A stretch of DNA of 60,550 nt from Pseudomonas sp. P7548 (GTDB lineage Bacteria; Pseudomonadota; Gammaproteobacteria; Pseudomonadales; Pseudomonadaceae). The position numbers were made by a program, and so were the translations under genes. Location: contig NZ_JACARO010000022.1 in the NCBI RefSeq assembly GCF_013386585.1, positions 1 through 60,550 of the forward strand, in the 5' to 3' direction. The notes below the pieces were generated by a model. That model was not told where the DNA came from and searched no databases. It saw only the letters and a program-made list of their open reading frames with translations. Below are positions 29,401 to 40,185 of this stretch, one piece after another (the stretch's first letter is position 1; each line of letters opens with the position of its first letter).

Positions 29401-29626
29401 CTATACGCGCTTTCGCCCGGTGTGCATGACCGCCCTGGCCATGATCATCGGCATGCTGCCACTGGCGATTTCCCAAGAACAAAACGCCCCCCTCGGCCGG
29501 GCGGTGATCGGTGGCTTGATCTTCGCCACCGTCGCCACCCTGCTGTTTGTTCCCGTGGTCTTCAGCCTGGTCCACGGGCGTCATCCTACTCGCGCTGTTG
29601 CTGGAGAAACTTCACATGTCGTCTGA
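26405..29626 (+). CDS. RND efflux transporter, permease subunit
   Basis: A 1073-residue RND permease with 12 membrane helices and two large periplasmic loops. The proton-relay aspartates lie in LAVGILVDDATVTIENI. It starts MLGLVKTALQKPYTFIVLAIF with TGGAGG ahead of the ATG at 26405. It is first in an operon with the adaptor (11-base overlap) and outer-membrane factor. It exports hydrophobic or toxic compounds using the proton gradient. The sequence is HAE-like rather than metal-type. No regulator adjoins it. Confidence 0.92.
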   Translation: MLGLVKTALQKPYTFIVLAIFICIIGPMAALRTPTDVFPDIGIPVVAVVWQYNGLSPDAMAGRVIYTYERSLSTTVNDIEHIESQSLPGMGIVKIFFQPGVDIRTANAQVTAVSQTVLKQMPPGITPPLILNYSASTVPILQMAFSSPSLSEAKIRDLVQNNIRLPLSALPGLAMPTPMGGKQRQITLDLDPQALAAKGLSAQDVGNALALQNQIIPVGTAKLGPNEYTILLNNSPKAIDELNDLPIKTVDGALITIGQVAHVRDGSPPQTNIVRVDGHRAVLMPALKNGSISTLSIIDGIRQMLPRINETLPPSLKTSLLGDASVFVKESVGSVAQEGIIAALLTSAMILLFLGSWRSTLIIAASIPLAVLSAIALLAATGQTLNVMTLGGLALAVGILVDDATVTIENINWHLEQGKAVKTAILDGAAQIVGPAFVSLLCICIVFVPMFLLQGIAGYLFRPMALAVIFAMASSFILSRTLVPTLAMFLLKPHVPEQGPGHHPEDEFINHHEGEQHTKPRNAVLQAVLNFQQGFERHFSNIRDTYHGLLTLALAHRKRFIVGFLGCVLASFLLLPSLGQDFFPATDAGALALHVRLPLGTRIEESAAAFDRIEARIREVIPAEELDTIVDNIGIPLSGIDMAYSSSGTIGPQDGDIQVTLKKDHAPTADYVKKLREALPESFPGSHFAFLPADISSQILNFGAPAPLDVKISGRSDEENRAYAVELERRLQHVPGIADLRIQQSTGYPSLQVNVDRMRANGLGITERDVTNSMVASLAGSSQVAPTFWLNPANGVSYSIVAATPQYRLDSLPTLEALPVTGADGQSQILGGVATISRVQSPAVVTHYNIEPTLDLYANVQGRDLGGVARDVQKVLDDTASMRPKGAVISLHGQIDALHEAFSGLSFGLLGAVVLIYLLIVVNFQSWADPFVIITALPAALAGIVWMLFLSGTSLSVPALTGAILCMGVATANSILVVSFCRERLAEHGDALKAAMEAGYTRFRPVCMTALAMIIGMLPLAISQEQNAPLGRAVIGGLIFATVATLLFVPVVFSLVHGRHPTRAVAGETSHVV

Positions 29627-30785
29627 TCACAAACCCTCGCGCAAGCGTCTGATGCTCATGGGTGTCGGCGGCCTGACTCTGGCCGCCCTGTTGGTCGCCA
29701 ACGGCCTGCACGCCCGCACGATGCACGAACAATCGGTGACCGCCTGGACGGAAACGGCCGCCATCCCCCAGGTGATGGTGTTCCAGCCCAAGCAAAATGC
29801 GGCCGGTGACACGCTGCGCTTGCCGGCGCACCTGGAAGCCTGGAGCAAGGCGCCGATCCACGCCCGGGTCAGCGGCTACCTCAAGGACTGGAAAGCCGAC
29901 ATCGGCACCCAGGTCAAAGCCGGGCAAGTCCTCGCCGAAATCGACAGCCCTGACCTGGACCAGCAACTGGCGCAAACCCACGCCCGGCTGATGCAGGAAC
30001 AAGCCAATGCGCGCCTGGCACAAACCACCGCCACGCGCTGGCAAAACCTGTTGGCCAGCCATTCAGTGTCGCGCCAGGAGGCCGATGAAAAGACCTCCAA
30101 CGCCGCCGCGGCCAAAGCCAATGCCGAAGCCGCCGCTGCCGACTACGCACGGTTGTCGGCACTGGAAAGCTACAAGACCATCCGCGCGCCATTCGCCGGC
30201 ACCATCACCGCGCGCAACACCGATATCGGCCAGTTGATCAAGGCCGATACCGACAGCGACCCGGAGCTGTTCAACATCGCCGACACCCACCAACTGCGCC
30301 TGTACGTGCCGGTGCCGCAGAACTATGCAGCAGTGATCCACCCGGGCCTCGAAGCTGAGCTGACCGTGCCCGAGCACCCGGGCGAGCTCTTCAAGGCGCG
30401 CCTGATCGGCGACTCCACTGCCATCGACCGCCGCTCCGGCACCCTGCTCGCGCAGTTCGTGGCCGACAACCCCAACGGTGAGTTACTGCCCGGTGACTAC
30501 GCCGAAGCCACCTTGCCGATCCCGGCCGACACCCATGGCGTGAGCATCCCGGCCAGCGCGCTGATCTTCCGCGCCCAAGGCACCCAAGTGGCGGTACTGG
30601 ACGCGCAGAACCACGTGCACCTGCAAAACATCCACATCGGCCTCGACCTCGGCGAACGCCTGGTGATCGACCAGGGCCTCAAGCCCGCCGACCGCATCGT
30701 CGACAACCCGCCCGATGCCCTGCGCGAAGGTGACCCGGTGCAACTGGCCGATGCCGCAGGAGGTGCGCATGCGCCCAAGGCTTAA
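29616..30785 (+). CDS. RND efflux periplasmic adaptor (HlyD/MFP)
   Basis: A 389-residue membrane fusion protein with an N-terminal membrane anchor (about residues 10-28). It has a lipoyl/barrel-sandwich half (WSKAPIHARVSGYLKDWKADIGTQVKAGQVLAEIDSPDLDQQ), a coiled-coil hairpin and the second lipoyl half (IRAPFAGTITARNTDIGQLI). The C-terminal barrel follows. GGAG lies before the ATG at 29616, inside the end of the permease gene, so translation is coupled. It links the permease to the outer-membrane channel. Confidence 0.92.
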   Translation: MSSDHKPSRKRLMLMGVGGLTLAALLVANGLHARTMHEQSVTAWTETAAIPQVMVFQPKQNAAGDTLRLPAHLEAWSKAPIHARVSGYLKDWKADIGTQVKAGQVLAEIDSPDLDQQLAQTHARLMQEQANARLAQTTATRWQNLLASHSVSRQEADEKTSNAAAAKANAEAAAADYARLSALESYKTIRAPFAGTITARNTDIGQLIKADTDSDPELFNIADTHQLRLYVPVPQNYAAVIHPGLEAELTVPEHPGELFKARLIGDSTAIDRRSGTLLAQFVADNPNGELLPGDYAEATLPIPADTHGVSIPASALIFRAQGTQVAVLDAQNHVHLQNIHIGLDLGERLVIDQGLKPADRIVDNPPDALREGDPVQLADAAGGAHAPKA

Positions 30786-32187
30786 GCCCCTCGCGGCCCT
30801 GATGCTGCTGGCGCTGCAAGGCTGCTCGATGGCGCCCACCTACACGGTGCCAAGCGTGGACCTGCCCGCCGGCTATCGCGAACAGACCAGCGACGGCCCG
30901 TGGCACAGCGCGCAGCCGTCCGACCAGTTGGCACCCGAATGGTGGAAGCTCTACAACGACCCGCGCCTGAGCGCGTTGCAACAACAGCTGCTCAAAGCCA
31001 ACCCCGACCTGGCCGCAGCGTTGGCGCACTTTGATGCGTCCCAGGCCTACGCCAGCCAGCTGCATGCCGGCTTGTTCCCGCAGCTCACCGCCAGCGCGCA
31101 ACCCCTGCGCCAGCGGCAATCGGACACGCGACCGTTGCGTGGCAGCACGCAGCCGTCGGTGTACAACAGCAACACCGCCGGGTTTTCGTTGAGCTATGAC
31201 CTGGACCTGTGGGGCAAAATCCGCAACCAGGTGGCAGCCGGTGATGCCCAGGCGCAAGCGTCTGGCGATGACCTGGCCGTGGCGCGTTTGAGCCTGCAGC
31301 ATCAGTTGGCGACCTTGTACGTGCAGCTCAACGGCCTGGATGCCCAGGCGCGGATTCTCAACAGCTCACTGGACGATTTCAGCCAGGCATTGCAACTGAC
31401 CCGCAGCCGCTACGAAGGCCAGATTGCCTCGGAGCTGGACCTGACCCGCGCGCAAAACCAGCTGGCCGAAGCCAAGGCTCAACTGGATGAAGTACGCGGC
31501 CAGCGCAACCTGACGGAGCATGCGATTGGCGAACTGGTGGGGGTAGCCGCCAGCACCTTCACGCTGCCGCCAAGCCAGCAATTAATCGCGTTGCCCGGCA
31601 TTCCATCGCAGCTGCCGAGCCACCTGCTGCAACGGCGCCCGGACATTGCTGCGGCTGAACGCCGGGTGTTTGCCGCCAACGCCAACATCGGCGTGGCCAA
31701 GGCGGCGTGGTACCCGGATTTTAGTTTGACCGGGTTGATTGGTGGGCAGACGCAGGGGGTCGGCAACCTGTTTTCGGCGGGTAATCGTTATTGGGCGCTG
31801 GGGCCGTTGGTCAATTTGCCGATCTTCGATGGCGGCCGTTTGAGCGCTAATGAGCGCCAGGCCAAAGCCGAATTCGAAGAAGCTTCGGCGCAGTACCGCA
31901 GCCATGTGTTGAAAGCCATCCGCGAGGTGGAAGATAACCTGGCGCAACTGCGAGATCTGCAGCAGGAAGCCCAGGATGAACAAGCCGCGGCGGATGCGGC
32001 GCAGCACACCCAGGCGCTGGCGATGAACAGTTACCAGGCGGGGGCAGTGAGTTACCTGGATGTGGTGACCGCGCAGACGGCCGCGTTGCAGGCACAGCGC
32101 ACGTTGCAAGCGGTGCAGACGCGGCAGTTGCAAGCCAGCGTCGGCTTAGTCACAGCGCTGGGCGGTGGCTGGCAACCCGGCGCCTGA
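30769..32187 (+). CDS. Outer-membrane efflux lipoprotein (NodT/OprM family)
   Basis: A 472-residue TolC-like outer-membrane factor. The signal peptide ends at lipobox LLALQGC, and two repeats of outer membrane efflux domain follow (DLDLWGKIRNQVAAG, LPSHLLQRRPDIAAAERRVFAANANIGVAKAAWYPDFSLTG). AGGAGGT precedes the ATG at 30769, which overlaps the adaptor gene by 17 bases. It completes the tripartite pump. A degenerate REP pair follows. Confidence 0.92.
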   Translation: MRPRLKPLAALMLLALQGCSMAPTYTVPSVDLPAGYREQTSDGPWHSAQPSDQLAPEWWKLYNDPRLSALQQQLLKANPDLAAALAHFDASQAYASQLHAGLFPQLTASAQPLRQRQSDTRPLRGSTQPSVYNSNTAGFSLSYDLDLWGKIRNQVAAGDAQAQASGDDLAVARLSLQHQLATLYVQLNGLDAQARILNSSLDDFSQALQLTRSRYEGQIASELDLTRAQNQLAEAKAQLDEVRGQRNLTEHAIGELVGVAASTFTLPPSQQLIALPGIPSQLPSHLLQRRPDIAAAERRVFAANANIGVAKAAWYPDFSLTGLIGGQTQGVGNLFSAGNRYWALGPLVNLPIFDGGRLSANERQAKAEFEEASAQYRSHVLKAIREVEDNLAQLRDLQQEAQDEQAAADAAQHTQALAMNSYQAGAVSYLDVVTAQTAALQAQRTLQAVQTRQLQASVGLVTALGGGWQPGA

Positions 32188-32197
32188 TCTAACGCCT

Positions 32198-32265
32198 TCG
32201 CGGGCAAGCCCGCTCCCACATTTGATCGGGTTCACACCGTTCAATGTGGGAGCTGGCTTGTCGGG
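32198..32265. repeat. REP inverted pair after the efflux operon
   Basis: TTCGCGGGCAAGCCCGCTCCC and the inverted TGTGGGAGCTGGCTTGTCGGG: two diverged REP units facing each other. Located between convergent genes. Confidence 0.75.
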
Positions 32266-32292
32266 TCGCCGCATCGCTGCGATGACGGTATT

Positions 32293-33576
32293 TCAGGCAG
32301 CGAGCTTGCCACTGGCAATCGCGGCGGACGCAGCAACCATCGCCCGCAACAACACTGCACACCCCGCCGCCAGATCATCCGGCGCAGCATTCTCGATTTC
32401 GTTATGGCTGATGCCGCCCTCGCATGGCACAAAAATCATCCCCGCCGGGCCCAGTTCGGCCACGAAAATCGCGTCGTGCCCTGCCCCGCTGACGATGTCC
32501 ATGTTCGACAGGCCCAGCCCATTCGCCGCATCGCGCACCGCCTCCACGCAGCCTTTATCGAAGTACAACGGCGGGAAATCCGCTGTGGGCTCCATCTCAA
32601 AACTCAAGCCATGTTTGGCGCAGGTCTCATCGATCACCTTGCGCACCTGGGCAATCATCGAGTCCAAACGTGCCGGTTCCAAGTGACGGAAATCCAGGGT
32701 CATGCGCACTTCGCCAGGGATGACATTGCGCGACCCCGGGTACGCCTGCAGGCACCCGACGGTGCCACACGCATGCGGCTGATGGCCCAGCGCCGCCGCA
32801 TTCACCGCGGCCACCACCGCCGCCGCGCCCACCAGGGCATCCTTGCGCAGGTGCATCGGGGTGGGTCCCGCGTGGGCTTCCACGCCGCGCAGTCTCAGGT
32901 CGAACCACTTCTGGCCCAGCGCCCCCAGCACCACGCCGATGGTTTTCTGTTCATCCTCAAGGATCGGGCCTTGCTCGATATGCGCCTCGAAGTAAGCACC
33001 GACTTTGTGCCCGCTGACGGCGCGCGTTCCCGCATAGCCAATCGCATTCAACGCATCGCCCACGCTGACGCCGTCAGCATCGACCTTGGCCAGGGTATCG
33101 GCCAGGGTGAATTTTCCGGCAAACACCCCCGAGCCCATCATGCACGGCGGGAAACGCGAACCCTCTTCATTGGTCCACACCACCACTTCCAGCGGCGCCT
33201 CGGTTTCCACGTTGAGGTCGTTGAGGGTGCGCAGCACTTCCACGCCGGCCAGCACACCGAAGCAGCCGTCGAACTTGCCACCGGTGGGCTGAGTGTCGAT
33301 ATGGCTGCCGGTCATCACCGGTGGCAGGTTGGGATTGCGCCCGGGGCGACGGGCAAAAATATTGCCGATACCGTCGACGGTGACCGTGCAGCCCGCCGCT
33401 TCGCACCATTGCACGAACAGGTCGCGGGCCTTGCGGTCGAGGTCGGTAAGGGCCAGGCGACACACGCCGCCCTTGGGCGTGGCACCGAGCTTGGCCAGGT
33501 CCATCAGGGACTGCCACAAACGGTCGCGGTTGATGTGCTGATGGGTGGATTTCAGAACGTCGAGGGCAGCGTTCAT
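32293..33576 (-). CDS. Zn-dependent hydantoinase/carbamoylase (beta-ureidopropionase-type amidohydrolase)
   Basis: A 427-residue member of the M20-like family of N-carbamoyl-amino-acid hydrolases and allantoate amidohydrolases. Metal-binding segments are GSHIDTQPTGGKFDG, WTNEEGSRFPP, AHIEQGPIL and the C-terminal SGAGHDAIFVAEL ... GGISHNE. TGAGGAGATCCCC precedes the ATG. Next to dihydropyrimidinase and dihydropyrimidine dehydrogenase, it most likely releases beta-alanine, CO2 and ammonia from N-carbamoyl-beta-alanine, the last step of reductive pyrimidine breakdown. The family is broad, so the substrate rests on context. It follows the NCS1 transporter on the same strand, across a REP pair. 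Confidence 0.85.
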   Translation of the reverse strand: MNAALDVLKSTHQHINRDRLWQSLMDLAKLGATPKGGVCRLALTDLDRKARDLFVQWCEAAGCTVTVDGIGNIFARRPGRNPNLPPVMTGSHIDTQPTGGKFDGCFGVLAGVEVLRTLNDLNVETEAPLEVVVWTNEEGSRFPPCMMGSGVFAGKFTLADTLAKVDADGVSVGDALNAIGYAGTRAVSGHKVGAYFEAHIEQGPILEDEQKTIGVVLGALGQKWFDLRLRGVEAHAGPTPMHLRKDALVGAAAVVAAVNAAALGHQPHACGTVGCLQAYPGSRNVIPGEVRMTLDFRHLEPARLDSMIAQVRKVIDETCAKHGLSFEMEPTADFPPLYFDKGCVEAVRDAANGLGLSNMDIVSGAGHDAIFVAELGPAGMIFVPCEGGISHNEIENAAPDDLAAGCAVLLRAMVAASAAIASGKLAA

Positions 33577-33632
33577 GGGGATCTCCTCAGGCTACATTTT
33601 TATAGGTTGAACGAGCGTAACTCGATCAAAAA

Positions 33633-33722
33633 TGTGGGAGCGGGCTTGCTCGCGAAAGCGGTCTTTCAGGCAACACTTTCGATAACTGATGCACCGCATT
33701 CGCGAGCAAGCCCGCTCCCACA
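33633..33722. repeat. REP inverted pair (REPIN), TGTGGGAGCGGGCTTGC type
   Basis: Two near-perfect REP hairpins in opposite orientation, TGTGGGAGCGGGCTTGCTCGC and its complement, about 90 bases end to end. They lie inside the putative transporter-amidohydrolase operon, where they may lower expression of the second gene or protect the first mRNA. Confidence 0.88.
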
Positions 33723-33744
33723 TGTGGATTGCATTCCACTTCGG

Positions 33745-35232
33745 TTACAGCGGGGATTTGGCGGTCACTGGACGGGCCGCACGCTTGGCATTCAGCCCGT
33801 AATACATCAAGCCGCCCAATGCCGAACCGGTGAACCAGCCATAGCTGTAGAACCAACTGAACGCATCACTGCCCAGGGATAGCAACGTCAGCACCACCGG
33901 CACGCCGAAGGCAATGAAGCCGCTCCAGTTCCACGCCGGGTACACGTCATCGCGGTACAAACCGGCCAGGTCCAGTTGCTGTTTGCGGGTGATGAAATAG
34001 TCCACCACCATGATCCCGGCGATGGGTCCCAGCAGGCTGGAGTAGCCCAGCAACCAGTTGGAATACACGGTCTCCAGGCTCACGTCGGACACGATCAGCC
34101 CAAGCTTTTTCAGCAGCTCATGGGCCATCAGCGCCAGCCCCACCAGCCCGGTGAGGATCACCGCCGTGGTGCGGTTGATCAGCTTCGGCGCGATGTTCTG
34201 GAAGTCGTTGGTGGGCGAGACAATGTTCGCCGCGGTGTTGGTGGACAAGGTGGCGATGATGATCAGCGCCATGGCAATGGCCACCCACACCGGGCTCTGG
34301 ATATGCCCGATCAGCGTCACCGGGTCGGACACGCTCACGCCCACCAGTTTCACCGACGCGGCGGTCATGATCACGCCGAGGGCGGCGAACAGGAACATGG
34401 TCAGCGGCAGGCCGAAAATCTGCCCGAGGATCTGGTCTTTCTGGCTTTTCGCATAACGACTGAAGTCCGGAATATTCAGCGACAGGGTGGCCCAGAAACC
34501 GACCATGGCGGTGAGGCCGGCCATGAAGTAACCGGTGAGGCTCGCGCCTTCGGGACGCTTGGGCGGGATCGCCATCAACTCGCTGATGGACACATTGGGC
34601 ATCGCCCACACCAGCAGGCCGATGCCCACCGCCACCAGCAGCGGTGCCGAGAGGGTTTCCAGGCGCTTGATCGACTCGGCGCCACGCAGCACCACCCACA
34701 GGTTCAGCGTCCAGAAGATCATGAAGCCGATCACCTCGCCGGTGCCGCCGAGGGACTTCCAGCCCTCGAAGATCGAGCCCAGGAACAGGTGGATCGCCAG
34801 CCCGCCGAACATCGTCTGGATGCCCAACCAGCCACAAGCCACCAGCGCGCGGATCAGGCACGGCACGTTGGAGCCGAGGATGCCAAAAGAGGACCGCAAC
34901 AACACCGGGAACGGAATGCCGTACTTGGTGCCGGGGAAGGCGTTGAGGGTCAACGGGATCAGCACCACGATGTTCGCGAGCAAGATCGCCATCAGCGCCT
35001 CGCCCACCGACAAGCCGAAATACGCCGTGAGCACCCCGCCCAAGGTGTAGGTGGGCACGCAGATCGACATGCCGACCCACAGGGCGGTGATGTGCCATTT
35101 GTTCCAGGTTCGTTCGTGCACCTTGGTCGGTGCCATGTCGTGGTTGTAGCGAGGGCTGTCGAGGACGTCGGGGCCGGCGTCGAGTTCGTACAGGCCGTTG
35201 CGCTCAATGACTTGCGATCTGTTCTGTTGCAT
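33745..35232 (-). CDS. NCS1 nucleobase:cation symporter (pyrimidine uptake)
   Basis: A 495-residue, 12-helix NCS1 transporter related to CodB, PucI and Mhp1 (hydantoin transporter). Features are HITALWVGMSICVPTYTLGG in helix 1, FGILGSNVPCLIRALVACGWLGIQT in helix 3 and NIPDFSRYAKS in the loop before helix 7. GGAG precedes the ATG. It is divergent from the dihydropyrimidinase gene, so it should import uracil, thymine, dihydropyrimidines or hydantoins for the enzymes encoded here. Exact substrate inferred. Confidence 0.88.
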   Translation of the reverse strand: MQQNRSQVIERNGLYELDAGPDVLDSPRYNHDMAPTKVHERTWNKWHITALWVGMSICVPTYTLGGVLTAYFGLSVGEALMAILLANIVVLIPLTLNAFPGTKYGIPFPVLLRSSFGILGSNVPCLIRALVACGWLGIQTMFGGLAIHLFLGSIFEGWKSLGGTGEVIGFMIFWTLNLWVVLRGAESIKRLETLSAPLLVAVGIGLLVWAMPNVSISELMAIPPKRPEGASLTGYFMAGLTAMVGFWATLSLNIPDFSRYAKSQKDQILGQIFGLPLTMFLFAALGVIMTAASVKLVGVSVSDPVTLIGHIQSPVWVAIAMALIIIATLSTNTAANIVSPTNDFQNIAPKLINRTTAVILTGLVGLALMAHELLKKLGLIVSDVSLETVYSNWLLGYSSLLGPIAGIMVVDYFITRKQQLDLAGLYRDDVYPAWNWSGFIAFGVPVVLTLLSLGSDAFSWFYSYGWFTGSALGGLMYYGLNAKRAARPVTAKSPL

Positions 35233-37263
<2,031 letters not shown>

Positions 37264-37270
37264 TACCGCA

Positions 37271-37353
37271 TTCGCGAGCAAGCCCGCTCCCACATTCGAC
37301 CGCGTTCCCCCAGACAAAATGGGGTCGAATGTGGGAGCGGGCTTGCTCGCGAA
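37271..37353. repeat. REP inverted pair (REPIN), TGTGGGAGCGGGCTTGC type
   Basis: TTCGCGAGCAAGCCCGCTCCC and its complement GAATGTGGGAGCGGGCTTGC flank about 37 bases that are themselves partly self-complementary. They lie between hydA and preT, so inside the likely transcript. Confidence 0.88.
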
Positions 37354-37421
37354 GAGGCCAGTACAGGCAACAAAAAATGCCCACTTAGAGGCAATCCAAA
37401 AAAAACCGTGAGGCCAAACCC

Positions 37422-38789
37422 GTGATCCAGACCCTGACCCACCTCCCCCATCCCCATGAAGACGGGGCAACGCTCGCCAGCCACTTCACCGACCTGGCGC
37501 CGCCGCTCAACGCGCGCCAGGCCCAACTGGAAGCCTCGCGCTGCCTGTATTGCTACGACGCGCCGTGTGTGAACGCATGCCCCAGCGAGATCGACATCCC
37601 GTCGTTCATCCGCAACATCCACACCGAAAACATCCAAGGCGCCGCGCAGAAGATCCTCTCGGCCAACATCCTCGGCGGCAGTTGTGCGCGGGTGTGCCCC
37701 ACCGAAATCCTCTGCCAGCAAGCCTGTGTGCGTAACAACGCCGAAGAATGCGCCCCGGTGCTGATCGGCCTGTTGCAGCGCTACGCGGTGGACAACGCAC
37801 ACTTCACCGAGCATCCGTTTCATCGCGCCGCGTCGACCGGCAAGCGCATCGCAGTGATCGGCGCCGGGCCTGCGGGCCTGGCCTGTGCCCACCGCAGTGC
37901 GATGCACGGCCATGACGTGGTGATCTTCGAAGCCCGGGAAAAAGCCGGTGGCCTGAATGAATACGGGATCGCCAAGTACAAGCTGGTGGATGACTTCGCC
38001 CAGAAGGAGCTGGATTTCCTGCTGCAGATTGGCGGCATCGAGATTCGCCATGGCCAACGCCTGGGCGACCACCTCACCTTGAGCGAACTGCACCAGCAGT
38101 TCGACGCGGTGTTCCTCGGCCTCGGCCTGGCCGCCAGCAAACAGCTCGGCCTGCCCCATGAGGACGCCCCCGGCTTGCTCGCCGCCACCGACTACATCCG
38201 TGAACTGCGCCAGGCCGATGACCTCACGCAACTGCCCCTGGCCGACCGCTGCATCGTGCTCGGTGCCGGCAACACCGCCATCGACATGGCCGTGCAGATG
38301 GCCCGCCTCGGCGCCCGCGACGTCAACCTGGTGTACCGCCGTGGCCTGGCGGACATGGGCGCCACCCACCATGAACAGGAGATCGCCAAGGCCAACCAGG
38401 TCCGCCTGCTGACTTGGGCGCAACCCGAAGAAGTGTTGCTGGACGACCATGGCCATGTGCGCGGCATGCGTTTCTTGCGCACGCGCATGGAAAACGGCCG
38501 CCTGCACCCCACGGGCGAAACCTTCGAGTTGGCCGCCGATGCGATCTTCAAGGCCATCGGCCAGGGCTTCGACAACGCGGTACTGCACGACCCGCTGGCC
38601 CAGCAGCTGCACCGCGTGGGCGAGCGGATCTTCGTCGATGAGCACCTGCAAACCAGCGTTCCAGGGGTGTACGCCGGAGGCGATTGCGTCAGCCTCGGCC
38701 AGGACCTCACCGTGCAGGCGGTGCAACACGGCAAGCTGGCCGCCGAGGCCATGCACGCCCAACTCATGCTGACTGTGGAGGCTGCGTAA
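37422..38789 (+). CDS. preT: NAD-dependent dihydropyrimidine dehydrogenase subunit PreT (PydX)
   Basis: A 455-residue flavoprotein from a GTG start. Its N-terminus has cysteine motifs CLYCYDAPCVNACP and CARVCPTEILCQQAC for two 4Fe-4S clusters. Then come an FAD fold ([15 protein letters not shown]) and an NAD(P) fold (VLGAGNTAIDMAVQMARLGA). It resembles the small subunit of glutamate synthase and PreT of E. coli. It passes electrons between NAD(P)H and PreA, which reduces uracil or thymine. Its stop overlaps the start of preA (TAATG). Confidence 0.93.
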   Translation: MIQTLTHLPHPHEDGATLASHFTDLAPPLNARQAQLEASRCLYCYDAPCVNACPSEIDIPSFIRNIHTENIQGAAQKILSANILGGSCARVCPTEILCQQACVRNNAEECAPVLIGLLQRYAVDNAHFTEHPFHRAASTGKRIAVIGAGPAGLACAHRSAMHGHDVVIFEAREKAGGLNEYGIAKYKLVDDFAQKELDFLLQIGGIEIRHGQRLGDHLTLSELHQQFDAVFLGLGLAASKQLGLPHEDAPGLLAATDYIRELRQADDLTQLPLADRCIVLGAGNTAIDMAVQMARLGARDVNLVYRRGLADMGATHHEQEIAKANQVRLLTWAQPEEVLLDDHGHVRGMRFLRTRMENGRLHPTGETFELAADAIFKAIGQGFDNAVLHDPLAQQLHRVGERIFVDEHLQTSVPGVYAGGDCVSLGQDLTVQAVQHGKLAAEAMHAQLMLTVEAA

Positions 38790-40063
38790 TGGCCGATCTC
38801 TCGATTGTATTTGCCGGTATCAAAGCCCCCAACCCCTTCTGGCTGGCCTCTGCGCCGCCCACCGACAAGGCCTACAACGTGGTGCGCGCCTTCGAAGCCG
38901 GCTGGGGCGGCGTGGTGTGGAAAACCCTCGGTGAAGACCCGGCGGCGGTCAACGTGTCGTCACGCTATTCAGCCCATTACGGCGCCAACCGTGAAGTGCT
39001 GGGCATCAACAACATCGAGCTGATCACCGACCGCTCCCTGGAGATCAACCTGCGGGAAATCACCCAGGTGAAAAAGGATTGGCCGGACCGCGCACTGATC
39101 GTGTCGCTGATGGTGCCGTGCGTAGAGGAATCGTGGAAAAACATCCTGCCCCTGGTGGAAGCCACCGGTTGCGATGGCATCGAGCTGAACTTCGGTTGCC
39201 CCCATGGCATGCCCGAGCGCGGCATGGGCGCGGCGGTTGGCCAGGTGCCGGAGTATGTGGAACAGGTAACACGCTGGTGCAAGACCTATTGCTCACTGCC
39301 GGTGATCGTCAAGCTCACGCCGAACATCACCGATATCCGCGTGGCCGCGCGGGCGGCGTATCGCGGTGGGGCGGATGCGGTGTCGCTGATCAACACCATC
39401 AACTCCATCACCAGCGTCGACCTGGAGCGCATGGTCGCCCTGCCGGTGGTCGGCACCCAAAGCACCCACGGCGGCTATTGCGGCTCAGCGGTCAAGCCGA
39501 TCGCGCTGAACATGGTCGCCGAAATCGCCCGCGACCCGCAGACCCAGGGCCTGCCGATTTGCGGCATTGGCGGCATCGGCAACTGGCGCGATGCGGCGGA
39601 ATTCGTCGCACTGGGTTGCGGCGCGGTGCAGGTGTGCACGGCGGCGATGCTGCATGGGTTCCGGATTGTCGAGGAGATGAAGGATGGGTTGTCGCGGTGG
39701 ATGGACAGTCAGGGTTACAACAACCTGCAGGCATTTTCCGGGCGGGCGGTGGGCAACACCACAGACTGGAAGTACCTGGATATCAACTACCAGGTGATCG
39801 CCAAGATCGACCAGGAAGCCTGTATTGGTTGTGGGCGTTGCCATATCGCCTGTGAAGACACCTCACACCAGGCCATCGAAAGCGTGAAATTGGCGGATGG
39901 CACGCACAAATATGAGGTGATCGATGAGGAATGCGTGGGTTGCAACCTGTGCCAGATCACCTGCCCGGTGGCGGACTGTATCGAGATGGTGCCGATGGAC
40001 ACCGGCAAGCCGTTTTTGAATTGGACGCAGGACCCTAGGAATCCCTACCGGGAGGCGGTGTAG
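38789..40063 (+). CDS. preA: NAD-dependent dihydropyrimidine dehydrogenase subunit PreA (PydA)
   Basis: A 424-residue protein. An FMN TIM barrel of the dihydroorotate dehydrogenase type has the active-site cysteine region ELNFGCPHGMPERGMGAAVG. It is followed by a C-terminal ferredoxin-like domain with CIGCGRCHIACED and CVGCNLCQITCPVADC for two 4Fe-4S clusters. It reduces uracil and thymine to the 5,6-dihydro forms, the first step of the pathway that hydA and the amidohydrolase complete. The ATG overlaps the preT stop by one base. A REP pair follows. Confidence 0.95.
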   Translation: MADLSIVFAGIKAPNPFWLASAPPTDKAYNVVRAFEAGWGGVVWKTLGEDPAAVNVSSRYSAHYGANREVLGINNIELITDRSLEINLREITQVKKDWPDRALIVSLMVPCVEESWKNILPLVEATGCDGIELNFGCPHGMPERGMGAAVGQVPEYVEQVTRWCKTYCSLPVIVKLTPNITDIRVAARAAYRGGADAVSLINTINSITSVDLERMVALPVVGTQSTHGGYCGSAVKPIALNMVAEIARDPQTQGLPICGIGGIGNWRDAAEFVALGCGAVQVCTAAMLHGFRIVEEMKDGLSRWMDSQGYNNLQAFSGRAVGNTTDWKYLDINYQVIAKIDQEACIGCGRCHIACEDTSHQAIESVKLADGTHKYEVIDEECVGCNLCQITCPVADCIEMVPMDTGKPFLNWTQDPRNPYREAV

Positions 40064-40077
40064 CCCTTTAGACCGCC

Positions 40078-40161
40078 TTCGCGAGCAAGCCCGCTCCCAC
40101 ATTCGACTGCATTCCTCCCTCTATAACGCGGTCAACTGTGGGAGCGGGCTTGCTCGCGAAG
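40078..40161. repeat. REP inverted pair (REPIN), TGTGGGAGCGGGCTTGC type
   Basis: CTTCGCGAGCAAGCCCGCTCC and the complementary unit ending GGGCTTGCTCGCGAAG lie between the convergent preA and TetR genes. Confidence 0.88.
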
Positions 40162-40185
40162 GGGCTCTTAGGTCCACCACAAAAA

